Positions 1 to 7,020 of a stretch of DNA of 32,544 nt are shown here, one piece after another; the first letter of the stretch is position 1; every line of letters starts with the position of its first letter. A model generated the notes under the pieces. It did no database searches and had not been told where the DNA came from. It saw only the letters and a list, made by a program, of their open reading frames with translations. A program made the translations under genes and the position numbers. This stretch comes from a virus, in the IMG/VR virus record IMGVR_UViG_3300029923_000073, positions 1-32,544 of that record. The stretch is one strand, 5' to 3'.

Positions 1-180
1 CACGCAGGTTAGCATCGCGCAGGTTAGCACCGCACAGGTCAGCACCACACAGGTTAGCATCGCACATGTCAGCACCACGCAGGTTAGCATCGCGCAGGTT
101 AGCACCACGCAGGTTAGCACCACGCAGGTTAGCATCGCACATGTCAGCACCACGCAGGTTAGCATCGCACAGGTTAGCTT
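1..180 (-). repeat. Tandem 15-bp repeats encoding the pentapeptide units
   Basis: Twelve nearly identical 15-bp units, in minus-strand sense GCTAACCTGCGTGGT and close variants. They vary at few positions (AAC/GAC, CTG/ATG, CGT/TGT/CGC, GGT/GAT), so the array is conserved at DNA level as well as protein level. This suggests recent expansion by slippage or recombination. The array continues past the left edge. Confidence 0.9.
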
Positions 181-262
181 TACTTCCTTCGTTACTATCT
201 ATTAACCATTTACCATGATTTTCTATAATTTCTTGTAATTTTTCTATTGATAATTTTTCCAT
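1..262 (-). CDS. Pentapeptide-repeat protein, 3' part cut by window edge
   Basis: The first 87 residues are visible; the gene runs off the left edge. After a 32-residue leader (starting [10 protein letters not shown]) the protein becomes an uninterrupted series of five-residue units of the form A(N/D)LxX, such as [10 protein letters not shown] and ANLRD, 11 complete plus one partial. This is the pentapeptide-repeat signature, which in known structures folds as a right-handed quadrilateral beta-helix. The start is fixed by AGGAG eight bases upstream. Some family members mimic DNA and bind gyrase, but most phage copies have no known role, and nothing here decides it. It is the most downstream gene seen in the leftward early operon. 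Family call sure, function unknown. Confidence 0.9.
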   Translation of the reverse strand, partial: MEKLSIEKLQEIIENHGKWLIDSNEGSKANLCDANLRGADMCDANLRGANLRGANLRDANLRGADMCDANLCGADLCGANLRDANLR

Positions 263-280
263 TTAAAACACTCCTGTATA

Positions 281-490
281 TTATTTAACACCAGTCCAGT
301 CTATCATGCTTTTCCTACCAGTATTATCAACCATCTTTATCGCTTCAACCCATGTACTACGATAACTTTTAACATGTTCTTTGCAATCTGTATGCTTGTC
401 AGCATTGTAAATAGTTTCTTTCTTTTCATGGCAATAGCTTGCTCTTACTTTTAAATGTTTGCATGTACTGCAGTTTTTAACTTCTTCCAT
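281..490 (-). CDS. Small Cys-rich protein, unknown function
   Basis: Using the ATG at 490 the product is 69 residues (MEEVKNCSTC...). It has a CxxC pair near the N-terminus (C7, C10) followed by two more Cys, a spacing compatible with metal binding, and no membrane segment. The same frame stays open upstream to an ATG at 595, but that extension lies over the upstream gene in another frame and is basic and low in complexity. I prefer the start at 490, which directly follows the stop of the upstream gene (the TGA and ATG nearly abut). The ribosome binding site is weak (AAGG about 14 bases away), so translational coupling is likely. Function not recognised. Confidence 0.6.
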   Translation of the reverse strand: MEEVKNCSTCKHLKVRASYCHEKKETIYNADKHTDCKEHVKSYRSTWVEAIKMVDNTGRKSMIDWTGVK

Positions 491-491
491 A

Positions 492-815
492 TCAATTACC
501 CAACCTTGTAAATCCACCACTAAAACTTCTCGCAGCAGTAGTATAATTTTCATCTTTATTAGCTTCTGCTTTCTTCTTGCACGCCAATCGTTCACTCAAC
601 CTACCTTTCACTTCTCCCAAATTTAACTCATGTGCTATTTTTCTAACCAACTCTATACTTACTATTAGTGTAGGTGGTTTCATGCAGTACGTGTCACGTG
701 GTGAGTTGTCATTATGATTATACAGTTTTATATCTTCTGCTTTTAATCCAGTGCGTTTGTGTTTAATTACTTTGTCGTATGTCGACTTTTGTTTTTTTCG
801 TTCTGTATTAATCAT
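492..815 (-). CDS. Hypothetical protein, 107 aa
   Basis: A hydrophilic, lysine-rich protein starting MINTERKKQ with no motif I recognise. A GGGGG-rich ribosome binding site lies about eight bases before the ATG. The ATG overlaps the stop of the upstream gene (ATGA, four bases shared), a typical sign of coupled translation in a phage operon. The C-terminal third overlaps the alternative N-terminal extension of the next gene in another frame. Likely a small accessory early protein; no function can be assigned. Confidence 0.6.
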   Translation of the reverse strand: MINTERKKQKSTYDKVIKHKRTGLKAEDIKLYNHNDNSPRDTYCMKPPTLIVSIELVRKIAHELNLGEVKGRLSERLACKKKAEANKDENYTTAARSFSGGFTRLGN

Positions 816-1000
816 TTCGCAACCCCCATATGATACAAGTATTCAATTTCAAAAGTTATTTTTTTAAGTTGTTTTTGAAAATTTGCAATATGTTTACCAT
901 TCATTGTTACATCAATTACAATTTGTTCGCGCTTGCTTAATAGTTTTTGTATTGCTGTTTTATTTTTATTTTCGTGTAGCCACTGCATACTTACTAACAT
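812..1000 (-). CDS. Hypothetical small protein, 62 aa
   Basis: A charged, mostly helical-looking protein (MLVSMQWLHENKN...) ending HMGVAK. AAAGGA lies about nine bases upstream of the ATG at 1000. A second ATG (MQWLHEN) four codons on is possible. Its first 35 bases overlap the end of the upstream small gene in another frame, and its stop overlaps the next start by four bases. No family recognised. Confidence 0.55.
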   Translation of the reverse strand: MLVSMQWLHENKNKTAIQKLLSKREQIVIDVTMNGKHIANFQKQLKKITFEIEYLYHMGVAK

Positions 1001-1130
1001 TATCTATTAATCCTTTCATGCCGTCTAAAATTAAAATAACACTGTCAAACATTAGATTATTATTTGTTTTTACTGCCCTATTAATACAAAAATATATTAA
1101 CTGTTTTTGTATCAATAGTGCTACTTTCAT
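966..1130 (-). CDS. Small protein, 54 aa, coupled to the primase-helicase stop
   Basis: Begins MKVALLIQKQ and ends KYAVATRK. The ATG overlaps the primase-helicase stop codon as TAATG. A full AAGGAGG ribosome binding site sits inside the last codons of the primase-helicase (its C-terminal KKEDYF), which is strong support for translation. The middle is hydrophobic (MFDSVILILD) but too short and too charged for a clear membrane helix. The 3' end overlaps the next gene in a different frame. No family recognised. Confidence 0.6.
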   Translation of the reverse strand: MKVALLIQKQLIYFCINRAVKTNNNLMFDSVILILDGMKGLIDNVSKYAVATRK

Positions 1131-2911
1131 TAAAAATAATCCTCCTTTTTATACTTATCAAAAGGAACGGTTGGTGGTATAACGTCTGGATATTCTTCCC
1201 ATCCGTATTTCTTATGTTCTCCTTTTGGGTCGCTTTCTTGCCAAAACCTTTTATTCCTTGGGTCGAAAGATAATGCTATTTCAATATTCTGTGCGCCATC
1301 AGACCTATTTTTTAATATAGTCAATATGTTAGTTAATGGTCTTTCTTCGTCACGCTCTACGCTGAAAACATTATCTGCTCGATTGGTAATATCTCCTGTT
1401 CCACTAACATCTTCTTTCTCCAACTTACCTTTTGATTTTTTAGGGTGAGCAACTAAGTATACGTGAACATTATACGTTTTAGCAAAATGTATTAAATCTC
1501 CTACAAAATTAGATTGTGCTCTATAGAAATCAGAATCAGTTTTTCCAGTATTAAATTTACTAGTCATAAGGTTATCAACTAAAAATATTTTACAACCATA
1601 TTTTTTAGCAGCATAAGTAAAAAGTTTTATAATTCCAACGCTTTCATTATTTTCACTATTCATTTCATTGTCATATAACCAAAACTTACCACGATACCAA
1701 CTTTTTATTTTATCTGATATGTTACGCGGTATGGTATATACGTTTCTATCTCTTGCTTTATCGAAATGATCTTTAATGTGTTTGTTACTGCAAGCCTGCA
1801 AATGCACCCAATACTGAAATCTATCTGCCCTTAACTCACCACTATAAGCACAAACTGGTATATTCTGTTCTATTGCTTCTAACATGAATTGACCAAGCAA
1901 TGTAGACTTTCCTTGACCGCTTTTACCTGTAACTACAGTTAATTCTCCCATTAGAGATCCACCTGTATATTTATCTATGCTTTTAACTCCTGTTAATACT
2001 CTCTCTATATTTGTTTGGTCCACAGGAGAAACGTCAGCCAAATCTATTAATCCGTTTATAGGTATTGATCTTGCATTAAAAACCTTCTCTGCTGTCTTAT
2101 CTTGTCCATCTATAGCCAAACTAACATTAGCATCTTTGTGATTGCAATCTACAACATAGCAACGCCACTCTCCAAGTCTAGTTATTACTTCTCTAACCAT
2201 TTTCTTTCCAGGTTCATCATTATCTCCCCAAATTATAATCTGATTAAATTGCTCTAACCATTCCCAACATTCTTCAATCCATGTTAAGTCTTGCGATCCA
2301 CTAGGAACCGATACAACGTTTTCAATTCCGCATTGTTCTAATGCTAGAGCATCAAATTCTCCTTCTGTAATTACTAATGGATTTTCAGGATTGCATAAAT
2401 CCATTCCCCATAAAACTGGTTTACCTCCTTCTTCTCTCCACGACTTCATTCCGTTACCATTATATTTTTCAGCTTTACGGAATTTGTTCATTACGTTAAT
2501 GCCATTTTCGTAATAAGGGAAAACTATCAATCCATTACTTTCGCAAACTCCGCGCAACTCCCATATTTCTTTATCAAAACCACGTAACTTTAAATATTTT
2601 TCAACTTTTTCTTTCGGTGTTTCTAATACTGTCACTTGTTTTTTGTAATTCTTTTTAGGTGGCTTACGCATTTCGTAATTGGTTTGCCGATTTGATTCTT
2701 CGCCAAACTCTTTTAGCAATTGAGAGAAATGTCCTTGTCTGCCACACGAACCACGTTTACAGTTATATGTTTCTTTTTCAATATTCAATGACATTGTGTA
2801 TTTATCCCTATGAGAACCTCCATTGCAAAAAATACAATACACTGGAATAACTTCATTTCCTTTTTGCTTAAAAGGGCCAAAGTGTCTACGTGCAAACTCT
2901 AAAGGATTCAT
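1130..2911 (-). CDS. Primase-helicase (T7 gp4-like: zinc motif, TOPRIM, DnaB-type helicase)
   Basis: A replicative primase fused to a ring helicase, 593 residues against about 566 for T7 gp4. Domains in order: an N-terminal zinc motif with C26, C29, C51 and C56; a TOPRIM fold with ITEGEFDAL at 181-189 and WGDND at 228-232; then a RecA-like helicase domain with Walker A GKSGQGKST at 329-337, Walker B IFLVDN at about 442-447 and a conserved VAHP at about 487-490. In T7-like phages this protein unwinds the fork and makes primers in the 5'-3' direction. It follows the replisome organizer by three bases, and the ribosome binding site GGGAG lies in the last codons of that gene. No separate DNA polymerase gene is visible in the window. 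Confidence 0.95.
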   Translation of the reverse strand: MNPLEFARRHFGPFKQKGNEVIPVYCIFCNGGSHRDKYTMSLNIEKETYNCKRGSCGRQGHFSQLLKEFGEESNRQTNYEMRKPPKKNYKKQVTVLETPKEKVEKYLKLRGFDKEIWELRGVCESNGLIVFPYYENGINVMNKFRKAEKYNGNGMKSWREEGGKPVLWGMDLCNPENPLVITEGEFDALALEQCGIENVVSVPSGSQDLTWIEECWEWLEQFNQIIIWGDNDEPGKKMVREVITRLGEWRCYVVDCNHKDANVSLAIDGQDKTAEKVFNARSIPINGLIDLADVSPVDQTNIERVLTGVKSIDKYTGGSLMGELTVVTGKSGQGKSTLLGQFMLEAIEQNIPVCAYSGELRADRFQYWVHLQACSNKHIKDHFDKARDRNVYTIPRNISDKIKSWYRGKFWLYDNEMNSENNESVGIIKLFTYAAKKYGCKIFLVDNLMTSKFNTGKTDSDFYRAQSNFVGDLIHFAKTYNVHVYLVAHPKKSKGKLEKEDVSGTGDITNRADNVFSVERDEERPLTNILTILKNRSDGAQNIEIALSFDPRNKRFWQESDPKGEHKKYGWEEYPDVIPPTVPFDKYKKEDYF

Positions 2912-2914
2912 AAT

Positions 2915-3724
2915 TTACTCCCTTATGTATTTAGTTTTAGATTGATTATCAAACGATAACTTTGTTTGTTTTTTTTCTTGCTGTATTTTAGCGGTTAATT
3001 GATTAAACTTTTCTCTTAACTTAAAAGTACTTAATATATTACTTTTCCAAAAACTATCTTGTTGACACCAGATAATAACTTTTTTAATAAGTTCAATATC
3101 AATTTTATCGCGTTCTACCATTAACCGTATCTCATTTGCCCATTTATCAATATTACCACGCATCACATAATTAGGATTATTATCTTTGATCAATGATTGC
3201 AATAAAACGGTTAAAGACATCTGTTCATCCGTAAATTTTAATTTAGGACTAGAAGATTCTATATCTGTATCTAACTCTATATCTGTATCTAACTCTTGGT
3301 TGGACATGTTTGACATTGATTGGACAAGTTTAGGACATTGTCCGCCATCTTTTAACTCTTTAACTCGCTGTTTTCTTTTCTGCTCTGCCCAATATGTTTC
3401 AGTGCCTAGCATTTTTTCTACTTCATTCATAAAAATAGTATTATCTTGCATAACATCAATCATTTTCAACTCTGTAAATATTTTCATAGCACTTTTTACT
3501 TTGTCAATATTGGTATTTGTTATTATTGATAGCATGTTTTCGTCATAAGGTATTGTGTCATTAAATCTAAGATTTCCATCATGATCTACGCTTTCTACTA
3601 ATAGCTTTAAATAGAAAAGTATGTAATCTTTACCATTTGGCATTGATTCAATAATTTTAATATCGTGGCGTTTAAAAAAATCTTTCTTTAGTTTAAGCCA
3701 GTAATATTTTTTAGTTTCGCTCAT
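2915..3724 (-). CDS. Phage replisome organizer (DnaD-like replication initiator)
   Basis: The N-terminal ~120 residues (YYWLKLKKDFFKRHDIKIIE...GKDYILFYLKL) match the winged-helix N-terminal domain of Firmicutes phage replisome organizers. The C-terminal part has the pattern W..EI...ER..ID..LI..VI.WCQQDSFWKSNILS...LREKF, typical of the conserved C-terminal domain of the same family. Such proteins bind the phage origin and recruit the helicase, here encoded immediately downstream. The linker holds a tandem ELDTDI duplication. In relatives the origin lies within the initiator gene; repeats at 3259-3343 are candidates here. The start overlaps the upstream small gene by 14 bases. Confidence 0.9.
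   Translation of the reverse strand: MSETKKYYWLKLKKDFFKRHDIKIIESMPNGKDYILFYLKLLVESVDHDGNLRFNDTIPYDENMLSIITNTNIDKVKSAMKIFTELKMIDVMQDNTIFMNEVEKMLGTETYWAEQKRKQRVKELKDGGQCPKLVQSMSNMSNQELDTDIELDTDIESSSPKLKFTDEQMSLTVLLQSLIKDNNPNYVMRGNIDKWANEIRLMVERDKIDIELIKKVIIWCQQDSFWKSNILSTFKLREKFNQLTAKIQQEKKQTKLSFDNQSKTKYIRE
3259..3343. repeat. Repeat cluster inside the initiator gene, candidate replication origin
   Basis: Two tandem copies of an 18-base unit (ATCTGTATCTAACTCTAT-like, plus strand) at about 3262-3297 are followed by TTGGACATGTTT (3300-3311) and TTGGACAAGTTT (3320-3331), and then by a GGACA-T-TGTCC palindrome (3333-3343). Initiator genes of many Firmicutes phages contain such iterons and act as the origin. 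This is a position-based inference; the repeats also encode protein. Confidence 0.4.
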
Positions 3725-3854
3725 TTAATTTATCACCATTAATTGAGTTTGCTTTTTTTAACCAGTATCTTTCGTTGTTAGCTTTAACCTTTTCTTTGTT
3801 TTTAAGTCTCCACTCTTTATAATATAACCTTCTTGCTTCTGCTGCTGTTTTCAA
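3711..3854 (-). CDS. Small basic protein, 47 aa, TTG start
   Basis: Reads KTAAEARRLYYKEWRLKNKE... and is strongly basic and aromatic (YYKEWR, NERYWLKK). I recall similar small proteins of unknown function next to replication genes of Firmicutes phages, but cannot name a family. The start is TTG at 3854, with a full AAGGAGG seven bases before it and no ATG available; a caller restricted to ATG would miss it. The 3' end overlaps the replisome organizer by 14 bases in another frame. It is the first gene after the promoter at 3884-3914. Confidence 0.7.
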   Translation of the reverse strand: MKTAAEARRLYYKEWRLKNKEKVKANNERYWLKKANSINGDKLNERN

Positions 3855-3883
3855 GTTTTTACCTCCTTGTTATTTATATATTT

Positions 3884-3914
3884 ATTATATCTCTTTGTTT
3901 TTATTTTGTCAATC
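3884..3914 (-). promoter_or_regulatory. Sigma-70-type promoter for the replication genes
   Basis: On the minus strand, TTGACA (3914-3909) and TATAAT (3889-3884) are both perfect consensus hexamers, separated by 19 bases, two more than ideal. It lies just downstream of a terminator and 30 bases upstream of the first start of the replication block. The position makes sense; the long spacer lowers certainty. Confidence 0.6.
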
Positions 3915-3923
3915 TGTTTTTAA

Positions 3924-3949
3924 ATAAAAAGGGGAAATTAATCCCCCAT
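3924..3949 (-). terminator. Intrinsic terminator, GGGGA/TCCCC stem
   Basis: On the minus strand a five-base-pair stem (GGGGA with TCCCC) closes the loop TTAATT and is followed by TTTTTATTT. It ends the nuclease-methyltransferase-Cys-rich transcript. The loop is shared with the other terminators of this window. Confidence 0.75.
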
Positions 3950-3952
3950 ACT

Positions 3953-4093
3953 ACCATCATCATTATAATAAATACAATCAGTTTCACCTTTGCAATTTTT
4001 ACAATCACCGCTGCAATATTCTTCTAGTTTTCTGCAATACTTTGCTGTTTTATTTTGGTTGGTGCAGGTTTTACATTGGCATTGTTTTTTCAT
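3953..4093 (-). CDS. Cysteine-rich small protein, 46 aa
   Basis: Starts MKKQCQCKTC and ends DCIYYNGW with eight Cys in 46 residues (C5, C7, C10, C20, C27, C31, C34, C40), arranged like one or two small metal-binding knuckles. The start at 4093 lies one base after the methyltransferase stop, with AAGG about eight bases upstream inside that gene's end. A terminator follows directly. Function unknown; metal binding is an inference from Cys spacing. Confidence 0.7.
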
Positions 4094-4094
4094 G

Positions 4095-5255
4095 TTAGTT
4101 ACCTTCTTTGTTTATAAAACTTAATATATGTGATATAACATCCACTGTCCAACCATTACCAAGGCATTTATACCGTTGTGCGTTGCTAATGCCATCCGTA
4201 TATCTATCTTCTAATGTCTGCAACCTCTCGCATTCGATGGGAGTTAGTTTTCTAATGTATCCCTCTATTAATATTCCATGTTTATCTTGTGCGGTTAATG
4301 TATAAAATTTATTTCCTTCGCTGAACCTTTGGCCGTTCTGTCTTTTATTAACTCGGTCGGGAGTTATGCAACCAAATAAGTATTGCCCCATCTTAGCAGC
4401 CCCACCACCAGCTTCGCCGCATAAGGTTACCGTTTTATTGTGTATGTAATAAACTCTGTTAGCTTGGCTATCTTGCCTAAAATATCCAACTTTTCCTTTT
4501 TCAACTTCTTTATCTAATATTTGGAGCGTTTTGTCGAATGGCACTATATACTCCGCTAAACTCTCCATAACAAAATTACCGTTCCAGCTGGAATACTGTC
4601 TAGCTGTCATTGTTATAGCTTTGTCAGGGTTTAGCGAACTGTATTTTTTATTTAACTGAAATTCAGCATTATCTTTAAACCACTTAACCCAACTTTCACT
4701 AATAATACTATCAATATCAGTTATTTCATGCGTTATATCTTTCAGCATTATTCCTTTATCTTTCGGCTGTGCAACGTCTGGTATGTTTGTCCAGTAAAAG
4801 CGTTTGCGATTCTGAGCGCTAACTAAATTACTGTCAATCATAATCGGATCAACCCCTAAATATCCACTAATAACATCTTGATACTCTTTTTTCATTCGCA
4901 CGTTTTCAAGCAAAAATATTACACTGGGATTAATTGATTTTATGTGTTCTAAAATTTCTGCATAAACAAAGAACAGTTTACTTCGTGGATCATCAAAATT
5001 AAGCTGCTTGCCTGCAAAACTGAATCCTTGGCACGGACTACCACCAATTAAAAATCCAATACTTGACCAATCAATATCCCACTCGCGCCATTTTGCAACA
5101 TCGCCAACTCTAATTATGTTTGGATAGTTTTTTTCTGATACCTTAATTGCGTATTTATCAACTTCACTTGCATAATACTTGTCAATTTTTATTCCTGCAC
5201 GTTCTAATGCTACCATTCCACACGATATTCCATCAAATAATGATAATACGTTCAT
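4095..5255 (-). CDS. DNA (cytosine-5-)-methyltransferase, orphan
   Basis: All main C5-methyltransferase motifs are present. Numbered from the ATG at 5255: motif I SLFDGISCG at about 5-13, the catalytic GGSPCQGFS with Cys75, motif VI LENV at 116-119, motif VIII QNRKR at 148-152, and the C-terminal motifs IX-X (RKLTPIECERLQT ... CLGNGWTVDVI). The target-recognition region lies between about 160 and 330. No restriction endonuclease is adjacent, so it is most likely an orphan enzyme that modifies phage DNA against host restriction. An ATG 12 bases upstream (5267) lacks a ribosome binding site, while 5255 has GGATGG about eight bases before it. The target sequence cannot be read from the protein. 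Confidence 0.93.
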   Translation of the reverse strand: MNVLSLFDGISCGMVALERAGIKIDKYYASEVDKYAIKVSEKNYPNIIRVGDVAKWREWDIDWSSIGFLIGGSPCQGFSFAGKQLNFDDPRSKLFFVYAEILEHIKSINPSVIFLLENVRMKKEYQDVISGYLGVDPIMIDSNLVSAQNRKRFYWTNIPDVAQPKDKGIMLKDITHEITDIDSIISESWVKWFKDNAEFQLNKKYSSLNPDKAITMTARQYSSWNGNFVMESLAEYIVPFDKTLQILDKEVEKGKVGYFRQDSQANRVYYIHNKTVTLCGEAGGGAAKMGQYLFGCITPDRVNKRQNGQRFSEGNKFYTLTAQDKHGILIEGYIRKLTPIECERLQTLEDRYTDGISNAQRYKCLGNGWTVDVISHILSFINKEGN

Positions 5256-5256
5256 A

Positions 5257-6135
5257 TTAATTACCATCCAATAAGTCTAGATAGTGTATTGGTTTAACAA
5301 TCTTCTTTATGCTGCGACAATAATCGCAATGACCACATTTTTCTGGTTCAACTACACCATTTCTAATATCCATAATCCTTGGTAATTTTAATTCAATTTC
5401 TTCTAGTTTTTCTTTAATAAAAGAATTAATGTCCATGAAAATTATGTTTCTGTCCGGTATTTCCTGTTTATCAACTACTAATATAAAACACTCTAAATAT
5501 TCATCATTATTCATTAGTTCAATAAACTTTGACATTTCTTTTTCTGTATATGTTTTTAAAAATTCTTCAAGTATTTTATCGTAGTTTTGTCTTAATATTT
5601 CGGCATAAATAGAAAATTGTAACGGGTAATCGTATTTTTGAATGAATGACATATCATATTTTTTAGTTTCATGATTATAGTACCTTTCATACATTGACTT
5701 CGTTGTCTTAATGTCGCAAAACCTACACTCTTTAGCGTTTAATATATCTACTTGAATCTTGAAGTCAACACCGCCAATTTTCCCAGTATAAATGCTTTCT
5801 TTTATTCCTTCTCTAATTTTAATAAATGCAGGATCTGTTTTAAAAATATCAATCATAGTATCGCCTAAAGCATATTTAGCAAGTAGAGTACCATCTTTTT
5901 TAAACAGTTCGGGTGTATTAGCTATAAACTCTTGCAGGTCACCACTTGACCAATAATGTAAATAATTGCCAAGTAAGAAAGAGGGATTAGGTTTGTCTTG
6001 CCATTCTCCTTTTAGTTCTGCTGTCTTTTTTGATGAACAACCTCCATTAAAGTTATCGTATGCTTTTAGTGAACTCGAACCTAAGTACAGGGATTCTGCT
6101 TCTTTAGAGAAGTAATTTTTGCGATCTAATATCAT
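5257..6135 (-). CDS. PD-(D/E)XK exonuclease, RecE/exodeoxyribonuclease VIII-like
   Basis: Numbering from the ATG at 6135 (AGGAG eight bases upstream), the protein has GNYLH with His60, then VDIL with D130 and DIKTT with D141 and K143, the expected H...D...(D/E)xK nuclease core of the phage exodeoxyribonuclease VIII-like (DUF3799) group. A C-terminal CGHCDYC is a Cys cluster of the kind seen in related nucleases, possibly metal or Fe-S binding. The gene sits one transcription step downstream of recT and the SbcC-like ATPase, so the pair is a phage exonuclease/annealing recombination system. Length 292 residues; a GTG three codons upstream is a less likely start. Confidence 0.85.
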   Translation of the reverse strand: MILDRKNYFSKEAESLYLGSSSLKAYDNFNGGCSSKKTAELKGEWQDKPNPSFLLGNYLHYWSSGDLQEFIANTPELFKKDGTLLAKYALGDTMIDIFKTDPAFIKIREGIKESIYTGKIGGVDFKIQVDILNAKECRFCDIKTTKSMYERYYNHETKKYDMSFIQKYDYPLQFSIYAEILRQNYDKILEEFLKTYTEKEMSKFIELMNNDEYLECFILVVDKQEIPDRNIIFMDINSFIKEKLEEIELKLPRIMDIRNGVVEPEKCGHCDYCRSIKKIVKPIHYLDLLDGN

Positions 6136-6157
6136 TATTAACACTCCTTAATATTTA

Positions 6158-6182
6158 ATTTAAAAGGGAGAATTAACTCCCT
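6158..6182 (-). terminator. Weak intrinsic terminator between recT and the nuclease gene
   Basis: Minus-strand stem AGGGAG / CTCCCT with loop TTAATT followed by TTTTAAATT. The T-run is short, so it may attenuate rather than stop transcription into the nuclease gene. It shares the common loop. Confidence 0.6.
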
Positions 6183-6187
6183 AACTG

Positions 6188-7018
6188 CTACTTAACTTCA
6201 ATCTCCTTATTAAACGTTTTAAGTTCTTCATCCATAATTTTGTTAAATTCGTCATCAACTGAATCAGCTTCAACCACAATATCATCATCTTGTTGATATA
6301 AAATATCTGGAACATTTTTACGCTTTAATTGTTCTCCTTTTTTATTAAATTCGCAATCTGAACTTTCTTCATATGCTTGAGATTGTTCAATGTTTGCAAA
6401 GTCTTTTTCTATTTTTTTGGTCAATCTCCGTAATACTGTTTTCTTATATGCTTCTTCTGGTGTCTTACTCCACATTAGCCCATTCTTCATTTTACTAAAA
6501 TTGTTTCTAATGCCCTCTATTTGCTCTGTACTCATTGTTTCATACTCCATACCACCGTCACTATACAATACGATAGCAAATGCCCCTACAATCTGTTTAT
6601 TGCTGAATGACAATGGTTTGAAGTTTACAAATTGTTGGCCTTCTTTAATTTCTTCTTCAAAAAAATCACTTTCACGAACTACCTTAGCATAAATGTCTTT
6701 AATTTTTCTAATGCTATATTTTTTAGCCATCTTAGTTTCACCCTTGTAATCCGTTTGAAACGTGAGAGTATTTCCGTAAGGAATCGCATAACATTCACGT
6801 TGAAAGAAATCCAATCCAAGAAAAGCACCTTTTAAAAGAGTTCTAGCAATTGATACTGGTTGGCACTTTTCAATTTCTTTTGTATCTTGAAGTACTGTCA
6901 TGCAATTCTGTAAAAATCTTGTTTGGTTAAAATCTTTTGGCATTGCATCTTGTTTGCTTGTAAGTAATGTCATTAGGTTTTTATGAGTTTCTGCTAGAAC
7001 TAGTTGTTTGTCAGCCAT
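6188..7018 (-). CDS. recT: RecT-family single-strand annealing protein
   Basis: A 276-residue protein with the RecT core: NCMTVLQDTKEIEKCQPVSIARTLLKGAF..., LDFFQRECYAIPYG..LTFQTDYKG and the region MSTEQIEGIRNNFSK...WSKTPEEAYKKTVLRRL are characteristic. RecT anneals complementary single strands produced by its partner nuclease, encoded next. The C-terminal tail from about 210 is acidic and variable, which is usual. It starts three bases after the SbcC-like gene, with AAAGGCGG about ten bases upstream. Confidence 0.93.
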   Translation of the reverse strand: MADKQLVLAETHKNLMTLLTSKQDAMPKDFNQTRFLQNCMTVLQDTKEIEKCQPVSIARTLLKGAFLGLDFFQRECYAIPYGNTLTFQTDYKGETKMAKKYSIRKIKDIYAKVVRESDFFEEEIKEGQQFVNFKPLSFSNKQIVGAFAIVLYSDGGMEYETMSTEQIEGIRNNFSKMKNGLMWSKTPEEAYKKTVLRRLTKKIEKDFANIEQSQAYEESSDCEFNKKGEQLKRKNVPDILYQQDDDIVVEADSVDDEFNKIMDEELKTFNKEIEVK

Positions 7019-7020
7019 AA

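Noticed and set aside
1-180. CRISPR-like repeat array
   Set aside because: The repeats are contiguous 15-bp coding units without spacers and give a clean pentapeptide protein on the minus strand.
281-595. Longer 104-residue version of the small Cys-rich gene
   Set aside because: The extra N-terminal part is out of frame over the upstream gene and of unusual composition; the ATG at 490 directly behind the upstream stop is preferred.
4095-5255. Restriction-modification system
   Set aside because: Only the methyltransferase is present; the neighbours are a recombination nuclease and a 46-residue Cys-rich protein, not a restriction enzyme.
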